Shown here piece by piece: positions 47,482 through 58,620 of a DNA stretch of 64,000 nucleotides. Origin of the DNA: Alkalicaulis satelles (GTDB lineage: Bacteria > Pseudomonadota > Alphaproteobacteria > Caulobacterales > Maricaulaceae); assembly GCF_008630495.1 (NCBI RefSeq), contig NZ_VWOJ01000001.1:248001-312000 (forward strand). Reading direction: 5' to 3'. How positions within the stretch are numbered: position 1 is the first letter of the stretch; each line of letters begins with the position of its first letter. The translations under genes were made by a program, and so were the position numbers. Under the pieces are notes generated by a model, which worked only from the letters and a program-made list of their open reading frames with translations, was not told where the DNA came from and did not search any database.

Positions 47482-48246
47482 TCAGGCGGCGAATGCCGCG
47501 CGCGACGCGCTGCTCAGCCCGTTCATCGCCGTGATAAATGGCGCAGGACCGAAGCTGATCCGGCGCACGCCAGCTTCGCGCAGGGGCCTAATGGCATCAG
47601 GAGCATTGACCATAATATTGAGTGGCGCTGCGATCGCCGACACGGCCTCGGCCACGAGGGTCAGGTCGGACAGGCCGGGCAGGAATATGCCGTCTGCGCC
47701 AGCGGCGAGATAGGCTTCGGCACGCCGCACCGATTCGGTCAGCCGGCTAGCCTGCGATGCGGCGTCATCCACGCCGCCGCTAAAAAACACATCGCAGCGC
47801 GCATTGATGAAGGCGTCCAGCCCGTGCGCAGTCAAGCTCTTGCGTATGGCCGCGATCCGCTCGGCTGCAGCTTCCACATGCACCAGTCCGTCGCCTGAGG
47901 GGTTGCGATCCTCCAGATTAATGCCCGCCACGCCCGCCTGGACGATGGTCACCACGCTGCGCGCCGCAGCCTCCGCGCTAGCGCCATAGCCGGTCTCCAC
48001 GTCCATACTGACAGGCAGGCTGACTGTGGCGGCGATGCGACGCGCGCAGTCCACTAGGCGGTCGAACGGAAGGTGTTCACCGTCGGCATACCCTTGCGCC
48101 GCAGCCACAGCCCAGCTGCTGGTGGCGATGGCGCTGGCCCCGCTTTCGGCGATCGTCTTGGCGCTGCCCGCATCCCAGACATTGAACAGTACAAGGGGCG
48201 CGGCGGAGGCATGCAGGCTTCTAAATCGGGCGGCCAAGGTTGTCAT
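47482..48246 (-). CDS. Isocitrate lyase/PEP mutase superfamily protein
   Basis: Protein of 254 residues with the superfamily barrel. It shows LVLFNVWDAGSAKTIAESGA near the start, PVSMDVETGYG, and GINLEDRN with the Glu-Asp pair that binds Mg-substrate. The normal Cys loop (KKCGH of isocitrate lyase) is not present. Such proteins break or rearrange C-C or C-P bonds in oxaloacetate-like acids; the substrate is unknown. The start overlaps the ada stop by 4 bases (ATGA), and this ada partnership occurs in other bacteria, so it may detoxify a product linked with alkylation stress; that idea is inference. Confidence 0.85.
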   Translation of the reverse strand: MTTLAARFRSLHASAAPLVLFNVWDAGSAKTIAESGASAIATSSWAVAAAQGYADGEHLPFDRLVDCARRIAATVSLPVSMDVETGYGASAEAAARSVVTIVQAGVAGINLEDRNPSGDGLVHVEAAAERIAAIRKSLTAHGLDAFINARCDVFFSGGVDDAASQASRLTESVRRAEAYLAAGADGIFLPGLSDLTLVAEAVSAIAAPLNIMVNAPDAIRPLREAGVRRISFGPAPFITAMNGLSSASRAAFAA

Positions 48247-49310
48247 GGTGCGGGTATCCCGGTTTGAGGTTGAGGCGTGTGTTCGAGGTCCAGCAGAGCG
48301 CGCTTGCGGTGCAGTCCGCCGCCATAGCCGGTAAGAGCGCCGTCCGCGCCTATGACCCGGTGGCAGGGGATGATAATCGCGATCTGATTGAGCCCGTTGG
48401 CCCGCGCGACAGCGCGGCTGGCGCCGGGACGGCCCATGGCGGAGGCTATCTGCCCATAGCTGCGAGTCTCGCCGCGCGGGATATCCTGAAGATGGCGCCA
48501 TACCTCCCGCTCGAACGGGCCGCCATGCAGGGCCAAAGGCGTCTTGAAACTCACCGCTTCACCGGCAAAATAAGCATTCAGCTCCATCTCTATCAGGTCG
48601 TGGATCGGGCGCCGTGAGCATCCCAGCCCGTCCGGGCTGGAATTGGCGAGGCGTTGCAACTCGCCTGCAAGCGCCCTGCGGTCCATGAACTCCAGCAGGT
48701 GAAGCCGGTCCGTATCGCAAACCGCGATCATTGTCCCCAGAGGCGTTGGGATGGGTGTTGCCTGCAGGCTTGCGTCCGTTCGGAACGCGCCGGGCGCAAG
48801 GCCCAGGAAACGGGCCATAGCCGCGCGGAACCCGCTCGCGGATTCGTAGTTTGCGGTCAGCTGTGCGCCGATCACGCTATCGCCTCCGCCCAGGGCTGAG
48901 AGGCCTTCCTGCACCCGGCGAAGACGCGCCAACTCCAGAAAAGTTAAGCCAAGTTGGCGCCGGAAGGCCCGGCGGACGGTAGATGGATCATGGCCCAAGG
49001 CGATCAGATCGCTCTCCCGCCACCGGCGGCCCGGATCGGCCTCCAGCGCCTGAACCAGCGACGCCACGAGCGGTTCCATCCCGTGTTCTAGCGGCTTGCA
49101 GCGCCTGCATGGGCGAAAGCCAGCTTCTAAACAAGCTGCGGCGCTGTCGAGAAACCGGCAATTCTCGCGCTTGGGCTTACGAGCCGGACAAGTGAGACGG
49201 CAGAAAATCCCCGTACTTGTAACGCCCACGAAGGCGCGGCCATCCCAGCGCACTTCCCGTGCTATCAGGGCTTCATAAAGCTCGGCGTCAGACGGCAAAA
49301 CGTTTTTCAT
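48243..49310 (-). CDS. ada: Ada-type methylated-DNA repair protein and regulator
   Basis: Protein of 355 residues with three parts. The N-terminal zinc domain has FCRLTCPARKP and FRPCRRCKP, with Cys37 as the likely methyl acceptor from phosphotriesters. A short AraC-type HTH region follows (residues about 85-165, RRWRESDLIALGHDPSTVRR). The C-terminal O6-methylguanine transferase has IIPCHRVIG, whose Cys accepts methyl groups from O6-meG. In E. coli the methylated form turns on its own regulon. The promoter should lie in the 170-base gap to the TRIC gene. It is translationally coupled to the PEP-mutase family gene. Confidence 0.96.
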   Translation of the reverse strand: MKNVLPSDAELYEALIAREVRWDGRAFVGVTSTGIFCRLTCPARKPKRENCRFLDSAAACLEAGFRPCRRCKPLEHGMEPLVASLVQALEADPGRRWRESDLIALGHDPSTVRRAFRRQLGLTFLELARLRRVQEGLSALGGGDSVIGAQLTANYESASGFRAAMARFLGLAPGAFRTDASLQATPIPTPLGTMIAVCDTDRLHLLEFMDRRALAGELQRLANSSPDGLGCSRRPIHDLIEMELNAYFAGEAVSFKTPLALHGGPFEREVWRHLQDIPRGETRSYGQIASAMGRPGASRAVARANGLNQIAIIIPCHRVIGADGALTGYGGGLHRKRALLDLEHTPQPQTGIPAP

Positions 49311-49480
49311 GCAAGCTGGCCTAGCAGTGTTCCGATCCTGACATCGACGAAATTCGGGCGTTTATTCGAAGAATTAGTCGGTCACAGAGAGTGCAGGTCA
49401 ATTCACGCCCGGCATTGGCTATGCTGGCGCAGTCGCGCACGCTCGGCTATGGCTGGCGGTGAAGCCGCAAGGGTCTGGCC

Positions 49481-50113
49481 ATGAGCGTGGCGCTGGTGTT
49501 CTCCATCCTCGATTTTGCGGGGATTTTCTTCTTTGCGGCCACCGGCGGCATTTTGTCGGCGCGCAAGCAGCTGGACCCGTTCGGCGCCGCCGTGATCGGC
49601 GCGGTGACGGGCATGGGCGGGGGCACGGTGCGCGATATCGTGCTGGGCCGTTTGCCGGTCTACTGGGTTGAATCGCCTGAATATCTCGCCGTCGCGGTGG
49701 CCGGCGGGATCATCGGCTATTACGGCTCGGAGATCGTGCGCGGCGAGATCGGCGCGCGGCGTGCAGCGATGATCTGGGCCGACGCCATCGGCCTGTCGGT
49801 GTTCTGCGTGATCGGCGCGCAGGCCGGGCTGTCGGTGGGCGCGCACTGGTCCATCGCCATGCTCACCGGGGTGATGAGCGCGGCCTTTGGCGGGCTGTTG
49901 CGCGACGTGATCCTCAATGACGTGCCGCTGATCCTGCGCGCCGAGATCTACGCGCTGGCCGCCCTGTTCGGCGCCGGGCTCTACGTGCTGGCGGTGGCGC
50001 TGGGGCTGGGCGAGGGGACGGCGGCCATCGCCGGGGCGCTGGGCGCGTTTGTGATCCGGGGATGCGCCATCCGGTTCGGCTGGAGCATCCCCACGATCGG
50101 CAAGCTGGATTAG
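49481..50113 (+). CDS. TRIC-family (UPF0126) cation channel protein
   Basis: Protein of 210 residues with seven hydrophobic helices arranged as two repeats. The signatures GAVTGMGGGTVRDIVLG and TGVMSAAFGGLLRDVILND, one in each repeat, are the glycine-rich GGGxxRD motifs of the prokaryotic TRIC channels. These pass monovalent cations. AAGGG precedes ATG 49481. It converges with the M14 peptidase gene, whose stop overlaps its end by 4 bases. Confidence 0.9.
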   Translation: MSVALVFSILDFAGIFFFAATGGILSARKQLDPFGAAVIGAVTGMGGGTVRDIVLGRLPVYWVESPEYLAVAVAGGIIGYYGSEIVRGEIGARRAAMIWADAIGLSVFCVIGAQAGLSVGAHWSIAMLTGVMSAAFGGLLRDVILNDVPLILRAEIYALAALFGAGLYVLAVALGLGEGTAAIAGALGAFVIRGCAIRFGWSIPTIGKLD

Positions 50114-52707
50114 TTCAGCTCCGCCTCATCCTCATACAGCCCGCGGCTGCCATCCATCACCGATGAGAAGAAGATGGCGTTCATGAGCAGGCGCTCCGTG
50201 CCGGGATAGGTGGCGCGGAAGACCGGATTGTCAGCAAACAGGATCACCGAACCGCGGCCCTGGCGGCGCACGGTGACGGCGGGCGTGCCTGCAATCTCCT
50301 CAAGACGATGGCGCGAGGCGTAACCGCTCAGAAGCGGGTTCTGCGCGTATTGCACCGGCGTGGCGAAGGGATCGTCGGGCCGGGTCAGGGTGAAGGCGGT
50401 GTTGCGGTTGACCGGCAGCTTGCGCGCGCCATAGCCCCAGCCGATGGGGTGGGTGACATCCAGATCGGTCTCGAAAATCGCCCCGGCCAGAATGTGCTCG
50501 GCGTCACGCACCTGCATCTGGTTGAAGTCCAGGCGCAGCGGGCTGTCGTTTTCAGGCCGGGCGGGTTCGGGCGCCTCGATATCGAGCAGGCGGCGCTCGG
50601 CCCATTGGGCGCCCTGGCGGGCGCCGATCACGGTTCCGCCCGAGCGCACCCAGCGCGACAGGATGTCCTTTGTGGCGTCATCCATCGAGGGATTGCCGCC
50701 GGGCAGGATCAGATGGGTGTAGTTGGTCCAGTCCAGCCGGGCGAGCCGGCTGGCCGGAACCAGCAGCACGGCCATTTCATGCTGGTGGTCGAGCGTCCAC
50801 CACATCTCCCCGGCGTCATTCCAGGAGATGCCGTCATCAAACGCGATGACCACCTTGGGCGCGGTCAGGGTGCGGAACACCGTCCAGGCGCCCAGATCAC
50901 GGCCGATATTGCGGGTCAGGCCCGTGGCGGCGGCGGCCACCGGCACGCCGTCCTCGCGCGCGATGGTCTCCATCAGGGCGTGGATTTGCGACGGCGTCTG
51001 GTCCTGGCGGGCCAGCGGCACGAACACCGAGCCGCGCCCGAACTCGCGGTCGCCCTGGGTGGTGACCAGGGTGAAGGGCTCGCGCGCGGCGCGCGCCATC
51101 AGCCCGGCCTCCAGCACGCGGTTCAGCGCACGCGGCGCAAATGTGTGCGACCAGTCAAATACATAGCCATAGGGCGCGCGGTCGGGCGCGGGCGCGCTCT
51201 GGAACGCGCCCTCGGCCAGATCACCCAGAGGCAGGGGCGAGAACATGCCGCCGGGCAGGGCGTCATATTGAAGATTATAGGCCAGCGGCAGCGTCCAGCC
51301 CGACACATCGTAGAACACATTCTCCTCAAACTCGGTGAAGCGCTCGAAAATGCCGCGGATCAGCCGGTGCTGGAGCTGGCGGGCCGGGACGATGAAGCTC
51401 TCGCCAGCCCGGTAGGCGCCGCGGCTGGCGCGGATATCGCGCGCGGCGGCGTAGACCTCGATGTCATGGGTGCGCAATAGCCGCACGAAACGCCGCGCGC
51501 GCTCGGGATCGCCGGGCGCGGTGAACACCCAGGCCTGGGCGTTGGCGCGGGCGGCCTGGCGGGCGTTTTCGGCGAAGAAATCGCGCTGGAAGGCGATCAG
51601 ATCGTCGCGGATGTCCAGCGCGCCCTGAACCGTGGTCAGGGCGGTGCGGAACTGGGTGCGCACATTGTCGGCATTGGTCACCAGGCCATGCTCGGACATG
51701 ATCTGGCCGCCGCGCGCCGCGCCCGCCTCGAACAATATGCCCAGCGAGCCCGAGAGCTGGGGATAGGTCGAGCCCTTGCCGATATAGAAATTGTCGAACA
51801 CTTCCTGGGTGGCGTAGAGGCGCGCCTCGGAATCCATGAAGGCGGCGTGGCGCCGGGCGATCTCATAGGTCAGCTCGCGGGCGCGCACATTGATCAGCGG
51901 ATTGCGCCGGGTCTCCACGCCGGGATGGAAATAATAGGGCGAGTTGTGACCCATCTCGTGATAATCGCCGGTCACCATGGGCTTCCAGCTCTGCCAGGCG
52001 GTGGTGATGGCCACCGCTTCGGGCTGGGTCAGCAACAGCCATTGGCGGTTCAGGTCAAAGCCGTAATGATTGACCCGCGCCAGACCCCACAGATTATGGA
52101 TCTCGTGGGCCGGGTCGGTGACCGGCACGCGGCTGGAGAAGCGCTCCACATGGTCGATGCGCCGGGCATGGCCGTCCGGGTTATGGGTGACGGTGGCCAG
52201 GATCACGGTATTGGCCAGCGTTTCCTCGATCTCCTCGCCGCGCGCGGCTGCGAAGTGATGCAGGAAGGGGATGGCCGCGTCCATGGACGAGGTTTCCGCG
52301 CCGTGGACGCCGTAATTGATCCACACCACGATGGGCGCGGCGTCCGCCGGGGCGTCGCCGCGCAGGCGGGCCAGGTGGGCGGCGCGGATCTCGTCCAGGC
52401 GGGCGTGGTTTTCGGGGCTGGTGATGGTGAATTTCAGGATCGGACGGCCCTGATGGGAGCGCCCGATCTCGTTGACGATGAGACGGTCCGAGGCTTGCGC
52501 CAGATAGCGCACATAGCCAAGCAGGTCCTCATAGCCCACCACGCGCTCGCCGATCTCGTAACCGGCGTGATCTTCAAACACCGTGACCGCCGGATCGTAC
52601 TCCACGCCCTCCACCTGGAAGAAGCTGGCCGGTTCGGCCAGCGCCGCCGGCGTTGCAAAAGCGATAGCGGTCAGCGCCGTGAGGGCGGCGCGCCAGGTCT
52701 TGATCAT
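50110..52707 (-). CDS. Secreted M14 zinc carboxypeptidase with extra C-terminal domain
   Basis: Protein of 865 residues. Signal peptide MIKTWRAALTALTAIAFATPAALA, then an M14 domain with the zinc HxxE in NYGVHGAETSS, the substrate-binding Asn-Arg in FDLNRQWL and the third zinc His in GDYHEMGHNSPY. Later, roughly residues 390-500, fixed linker sequence leads to a C-terminal domain with THLILPGGNP and RWVRSGGTVIGARQGAQW, a Rossmann-like, glutamine-amidotransferase-type fold without an obvious catalytic Cys. So it should remove C-terminal residues from peptides in the periplasm, with the last domain of unknown role. GGGGAGA precedes ATG 52707. The in-frame extension to 53754 lies in typA and is not real. 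Confidence 0.92.
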   Translation of the reverse strand: MIKTWRAALTALTAIAFATPAALAEPASFFQVEGVEYDPAVTVFEDHAGYEIGERVVGYEDLLGYVRYLAQASDRLIVNEIGRSHQGRPILKFTITSPENHARLDEIRAAHLARLRGDAPADAAPIVVWINYGVHGAETSSMDAAIPFLHHFAAARGEEIEETLANTVILATVTHNPDGHARRIDHVERFSSRVPVTDPAHEIHNLWGLARVNHYGFDLNRQWLLLTQPEAVAITTAWQSWKPMVTGDYHEMGHNSPYYFHPGVETRRNPLINVRARELTYEIARRHAAFMDSEARLYATQEVFDNFYIGKGSTYPQLSGSLGILFEAGAARGGQIMSEHGLVTNADNVRTQFRTALTTVQGALDIRDDLIAFQRDFFAENARQAARANAQAWVFTAPGDPERARRFVRLLRTHDIEVYAAARDIRASRGAYRAGESFIVPARQLQHRLIRGIFERFTEFEENVFYDVSGWTLPLAYNLQYDALPGGMFSPLPLGDLAEGAFQSAPAPDRAPYGYVFDWSHTFAPRALNRVLEAGLMARAAREPFTLVTTQGDREFGRGSVFVPLARQDQTPSQIHALMETIAREDGVPVAAAATGLTRNIGRDLGAWTVFRTLTAPKVVIAFDDGISWNDAGEMWWTLDHQHEMAVLLVPASRLARLDWTNYTHLILPGGNPSMDDATKDILSRWVRSGGTVIGARQGAQWAERRLLDIEAPEPARPENDSPLRLDFNQMQVRDAEHILAGAIFETDLDVTHPIGWGYGARKLPVNRNTAFTLTRPDDPFATPVQYAQNPLLSGYASRHRLEEIAGTPAVTVRRQGRGSVILFADNPVFRATYPGTERLLMNAIFFSSVMDGSRGLYEDEAELN

Positions 52708-52866
52708 GATGTCTCCCCGCGAGGCAGTCGTGGCGGCGCGCCAGGCGCGCGTCTTTTGTGAGCCCCGGACCTTAGCGGATGCGCATCGCCGCCGCCAATG
52801 CTGGCGCTGCGGCCCGGTCGCCTGTATGAAGCCCCGCAAAAGGCCTCCCGCCAGAAGGAACTCCCC

Positions 52867-54693
<1,827 letters not shown>

Positions 54694-54722
54694 GGGGCCT
54701 GATTGCATGGAGACGATGAGGA

Positions 54723-54751
54723 GGGCTGGCGCTTCGGGCGCCGGCCCTTTT
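54723..54751 (+). terminator. Intrinsic terminator of typA
   Basis: A 10-base-pair stem with one G-T pair (GGGCTGGCGC / GCGCCGGCCC, loop TTCGG) followed by TTTT and TCGTTT. It lies 30 bases after the typA stop, and 4 bases before the end of the convergent gene. Confidence 0.85.
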
Positions 54752-54755
54752 CGTT

Positions 54756-55175
54756 TCAGCCCCGGCCATGCCGGCGCACGTCCAGCGCCACCCAGCTGAA
54801 CAGGAAGCCCGCCGCCGCGCCCGCCAGGGGCAGGGTGAGGCGTTCGGCGCCGGTTCCGTCGATCAGCATGGCCAGGCCATAGCCCAGCGCCGCGCCTGCG
54901 GCCGCGCCCGCCAGCGCATCGCGGTGCAGGCGGCGCGCCCACGCATCGCCGACGAGATCGAACACGCCGGCCTTGCGCGCATGCCAGCCCTGGCCGAACA
55001 GCACGATCACGCTGACGATCCACAGCGCCATGCCGATGCCCGACAGGATGAAGCCTGCCCCTGCGCCCATATGCGCCGCCATCGCCTCGCCCACGCGCCA
55101 GCCCAGAATCGCCGCGCCATTGATCAGCGCAAACAGGCGTATCCGCCCGCGCAGTTGTAGGGCGAGGTCCGTCAT
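54756..55175 (-). CDS. Small integral membrane protein (about four helices)
   Basis: Protein of 139 residues with four hydrophobic stretches (LINGAAILGWRVGEAMAAHM, FILSGIGMALWIVSVIVLFG, LAGAAAGAALGYGLAMLI, LPLAGAAAGFLFSWVALDV). No motif or family is recognised. It starts inside the stop of the upstream dioxygenase gene (ATGA), so the two are cotranscribed. Confidence 0.6.
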   Translation of the reverse strand: MTDLALQLRGRIRLFALINGAAILGWRVGEAMAAHMGAGAGFILSGIGMALWIVSVIVLFGQGWHARKAGVFDLVGDAWARRLHRDALAGAAAGAALGYGLAMLIDGTGAERLTLPLAGAAAGFLFSWVALDVRRHGRG

Positions 55176-56122
55176 TTCAGTCCGATCTCGCGCAGCCGCT
55201 CCAGAAGATAATCATGGGCCGTGATCGCTTGCGGATACCGGTCCGGGTTCGCCGCCGTCACGCAGCCGGGCAGGGTGCGGATCTCGAAATCGGGATTGAA
55301 GTGCAGGAAAAACGGCGTGGAGTAGCGCGGGAATTTCATCCGCTCCCGGCTGGGGTTCACCACCCGGTGGGTGGTCGAGGGCAGGACATGGTTGGTCAGG
55401 CGCTGGAGCATGTCGCCGATATTGACCACCAGCGCGCCTTCGGGCGGCTGGATGGGCAGCCAGTCGCCCGCGCGGGTCTTGACCTGCAGCCCGGCCTCTT
55501 CGGCGCCCAGCAGCAGCGTGATCACATTGATGTCCTCATGGGCGCCCGCGCGCACGCCCTTGGGGTCGCCGTCTATGGGCGGGTAGTGCAAAAGGCGCAG
55601 GACCGAATTGCCATTATCCACCGCCGGGGCGAACCAGTCGTCGGGCAGGCCCAGATCGCGTGCGATGGCCTCCAGCAGCACCCCGCCCATGGCGTCCAGC
55701 GCCTCGTAGAGGGCTTTGGTGCTGGCGTCGAAGCGGGCGATCTCGGCGACCGGCACATTGGGCGGCATCACCGCTTCATAGGGGTGGCCGGCGGGCAGGT
55801 CGCGGCCGCGGTGCCAGAATTCCTTGAGATCCTTTTGCGCCTCGCCCTTGGCGTTCTCCATGGCGAACGGGGTGTAGCCGCGCTGACCGCCGCCGCCGTC
55901 CTGGAAATAGGCGCGCTTGACCGCCTCGGGCAGGGCGAAGAAGGCGCGGGTGTCTTCCAGCGCGCGCTCGATCACGCCGGTATCGACCGGGTGATCGCTG
56001 ACCACGGCGAAGCCGGTCTCGCGGAAGCTGCGCCCCAGGGCGGCGGCGAAGCCGTCCGGGTCGCGCCGGGCGCTGGCGAAGGACACAGGGCGGATGGTCT
56101 CGGTCAGGATGGCGTTTGTCAT
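55172..56122 (-). CDS. 2-Oxoglutarate/Fe(II)-dependent oxygenase, isopenicillin N synthase type
   Basis: Protein of 316 residues. The double-stranded beta-helix core has the HxD of the 2-His-1-Asp iron site in GAHEDINVITLL and the distal His plus the oxoglutarate-binding Arg in SSTTHRVVNPSRER (read THRVVNPSRERMKFP). The N-terminal DIOX_N part (FGFAVVSDHPVD region) is present. It likely hydroxylates or oxidises a small molecule; substrate not known. ATG 56122 is the likely start; the frame continues to 56197 without better signals. It heads an operon with the small membrane protein. Confidence 0.88.
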   Translation of the reverse strand: MTNAILTETIRPVSFASARRDPDGFAAALGRSFRETGFAVVSDHPVDTGVIERALEDTRAFFALPEAVKRAYFQDGGGGQRGYTPFAMENAKGEAQKDLKEFWHRGRDLPAGHPYEAVMPPNVPVAEIARFDASTKALYEALDAMGGVLLEAIARDLGLPDDWFAPAVDNGNSVLRLLHYPPIDGDPKGVRAGAHEDINVITLLLGAEEAGLQVKTRAGDWLPIQPPEGALVVNIGDMLQRLTNHVLPSTTHRVVNPSRERMKFPRYSTPFFLHFNPDFEIRTLPGCVTAANPDRYPQAITAHDYLLERLREIGLK

Positions 56123-56230
56123 GAGCGTGTCTTTATCGCGGCCTGATGCGCGCGTGAAGCGGGTCGCGCTTGACCAGACTGTCGCAGGCGCCGACATGTG
56201 GGGGCATACTCATCAGAGCCGGAGACCGAC

Positions 56231-56953
56231 ATGACCGCCCCTATCGAGCTGCATTACTGGCCCACCCCCAATGGCTGGAAGATCACCATTGCGCTGGAGG
56301 AGATGGGCCTGCCCTATGCGCTCAAGGCGGTCAATATCGGCGCGGGCGAGCAGTTCCGGCCGGAGTTTCTGGCCATCAGCCCCAATAACCGCATGCCCGC
56401 CATCGTTGATCCCGATGGTCCCGGCGGCGAGCCGGTGAGCGTGTTTGAAAGCGGCGCCATCCTGCAATATCTCGCCCGCAAGAGCGGGCAGTTCTATGGC
56501 GAGACCGAACGCGAGCGCGTCGAGGTGGAGCAATGGCTGTTCTGGCAGATGGGCGGGCTCGGCCCCATGGCCGGCCAGGCGCACCATTTCCGCGGCTATG
56601 CGCCCAAGATCGAGCCGGACCTGACCAAGCTGGAATACGGCAAGACGCGCTACACCAATGAGGTCAACCGGCTTTATGGCGTGATGGAGCGCAGGCTGGC
56701 CGACCGCGACTTCCTCGCCGGGCCTTATTCTATCGCCGATATGGCGTCCTGGCCCTGGATCCTGCCTGAGGGGCAGGGGCAGACTTTGGACGATTTCCCC
56801 CATCTCAAGGCCTGGCATGCGCGCGTGGGCGAGCGCCCCGCCGTGCAGCGCGGGCGGGCGGCGGGCAAGGAGATGCGCGTCCAGCTCGCCGACGACACCG
56901 AAGAGATGAAAAAGGCCCGCGACATCCTGTTCGGCCAGCGCGCACGCCCCTGA
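56231..56953 (+). CDS. Glutathione S-transferase, YfcG/nu-class-like
   Basis: Protein of 240 residues. The thioredoxin-fold domain has YWPTPNGWKITIALEEMG, with the Thr/Asn active-site pattern of the nu class (YfcG/YghU), the cis-Pro loop NNRMPAIVDPDG, and ESGAILQYLA. The C-terminal helical domain has FLAGPYSIADMASWPW. YfcG-like enzymes act as glutathione-disulfide-bond reductases. The ATG at 56231 is preceded by GGAGA. Divergent from the dioxygenase gene. Confidence 0.9.
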   Translation: MTAPIELHYWPTPNGWKITIALEEMGLPYALKAVNIGAGEQFRPEFLAISPNNRMPAIVDPDGPGGEPVSVFESGAILQYLARKSGQFYGETERERVEVEQWLFWQMGGLGPMAGQAHHFRGYAPKIEPDLTKLEYGKTRYTNEVNRLYGVMERRLADRDFLAGPYSIADMASWPWILPEGQGQTLDDFPHLKAWHARVGERPAVQRGRAAGKEMRVQLADDTEEMKKARDILFGQRARP

Positions 56954-57018
56954 GTGGCGTTTGCCCCGCCCCTTGGCTAGATTGCGGGCTGAGGGTCGGT
57001 TGAAGGCTTGAGGGGGCC

Positions 57019-58500
57019 ATGGCCGGGCAGGCTTATCCATACAGTGTGCGCTATGGCGCGCGCGAGCCCTGGCTCGCGCCGTGGCCGCGTGCGGGCCTGT
57101 ATCTGGTCTGGCGCGCCGTCATCGCGCTGATCCGCCCGGCGGTGTTCATCGCTTTGCTGGCGGGCGCCGCCTTGAGCGCGCGCGAAGGCTGGAGCGGGAC
57201 GCCCATGGCGCCGCTGGCGCCGGACCACTCTGTAGAAACAAGGATCGAGGCGCAGCTGGCCGCTTCCGTCCCGGCCGGCGCCCGCCCGCTGGACTATTGG
57301 AACGCCGCCATGGGCCAGGCGCTGGCCAGCGCGCCCGGGCGTCCGCCCGACATCCCCCTGGCCGCCAGCCTGGCGCGTGCGCTGCCCGGACTGAAGGGCC
57401 GTGATGCGCTCGCCTTCCATGTGCTGACGCGGAATCGCAGCCCGGCCCATGTGAATGCGGACCTGCGCGCCCGCCCGGCCTGGGAAAGGGCCAGCCGCCT
57501 GGAGAGCGCTTTGACCCGGCGGCTGGGCCAGGGCGCCCATCTCGATCCGCCTGAACTGATCTTCGCCAGCCCCGCTCTTGTGCAGCGGCTGGAGCGTGCG
57601 CGCGCCCTGTATGGCCCGGCGCTGGACAGCGCCGAAGCCTGGTTCCTGGCGCCGCGCGGCGCCGCGCTCAATCTGTCCGCCCTGCCGGGCTGGGGCGGGG
57701 AGGGCGCGGCGATCGTGTTTGGCGATGGCCGTGATCTGGCCGTCCATGGCTGCGCGCTGCTTGCCGCGCAGGGCCGGCGGCCGGGCGCCTGCGCATCATT
57801 GCCGGCGGGCCGGGCGGATCCGGTGCTGGCCGGACTTCTGCTTCAGACGGTGAGCGCAGCGGGGGAGGCCGCCCCAGGCTGGCGGCTGATCGCCGGCGCC
57901 TATGTCTCGGGTCATCTCGATCCCGATCTCGCCCGCCAGCTGGCGCTGGGGCCGGATGCGCCGCTGGGCCGCGAGGCGCTGATGGCCTCGCTCATGCCCT
58001 TGCTGGTGGAGGCCGGCGGCGTGTGGTCCCAGCCCTGGCGCTATCAGGACGCGGTTGCGGACGCGGCGGATGAATACGCGCGCGCTGCGCGCCTGCCCGT
58101 TGAAGAGGCCCACGCCATCGCCCATGCCCTCAACGCGGTGCGGCGCTCGGACGGCGCCATCGCCGCCCTGCGCAGCACGCGCTGGCTGTCTTCGCCACGC
58201 GACGCAGAGCGGCTGGCGCGCATCGCCCGCGCCGCGCCGGGCCAAATGCTGGCGCTGGACGCGCTGGCCGGCCCGGACATTCTTCATGCCGTGCGCACGC
58301 CGGTCCTTGCGGGCGCGCGCGCTCCGGCGCCGCGTGACCAGGGCTTGCGGCTGGCCGCCTTCGCGCTGGCCGCGCTGGCCTTTCTGCTGGTGGCGGCGGC
58401 CCTGTCGGGAGCTGCGCTGGCGCGCCGCACGGGCCGCGCAGGCGTGCTGGCGCGGCTCGACGCGGCCATGAGCCGGTTAATTCTCGGCAGGAATTCCTAA
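57019..58500 (+). CDS. Large double-anchored membrane protein of unknown function
   Basis: Protein of 493 residues. A membrane helix near residues 28-52 and another near 444-470 (LRLAAFALAALAFLLVAAALSG) enclose a long soluble region of about 390 residues, which is Ala/Arg-rich and helical, with no catalytic motif or repeat I can name. The long soluble part could face the periplasm. It lies upstream of the Sel1-like gene and the polysaccharide locus, so an envelope role is possible. The start at 57019 follows TTGAGGGGG. Confidence 0.65.
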   Translation: MAGQAYPYSVRYGAREPWLAPWPRAGLYLVWRAVIALIRPAVFIALLAGAALSAREGWSGTPMAPLAPDHSVETRIEAQLAASVPAGARPLDYWNAAMGQALASAPGRPPDIPLAASLARALPGLKGRDALAFHVLTRNRSPAHVNADLRARPAWERASRLESALTRRLGQGAHLDPPELIFASPALVQRLERARALYGPALDSAEAWFLAPRGAALNLSALPGWGGEGAAIVFGDGRDLAVHGCALLAAQGRRPGACASLPAGRADPVLAGLLLQTVSAAGEAAPGWRLIAGAYVSGHLDPDLARQLALGPDAPLGREALMASLMPLLVEAGGVWSQPWRYQDAVADAADEYARAARLPVEEAHAIAHALNAVRRSDGAIAALRSTRWLSSPRDAERLARIARAAPGQMLALDALAGPDILHAVRTPVLAGARAPAPRDQGLRLAAFALAALAFLLVAAALSGAALARRTGRAGVLARLDAAMSRLILGRNS

Positions 58501-58509
58501 CGCATTTAA

Positions 58510-58547
58510 AGGGTTAATTCGCATTATTCCTGATTCGCTTTAACCCT
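58510..58547. promoter_or_regulatory. Inverted repeat AGGGTTAA...TTAACCCT
   Basis: Two perfect 8-base arms (58510-58517 and 58540-58547) separated by 22 bases in the AT-rich start of the 182-base gap before the Sel1-like gene. TTAACC half-sites recall CtrA recognition sequence, but the TTAA-N7-TTAA spacing is not met. It may be an operator. Confidence 0.35.
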
Positions 58548-58620
58548 GCGCTTACCGTCCGCGCGCATCATCCTGCTCGTACGACCGGCTCACGAAGAGG
58601 CTTGGCGTGCATGGTGGGAT

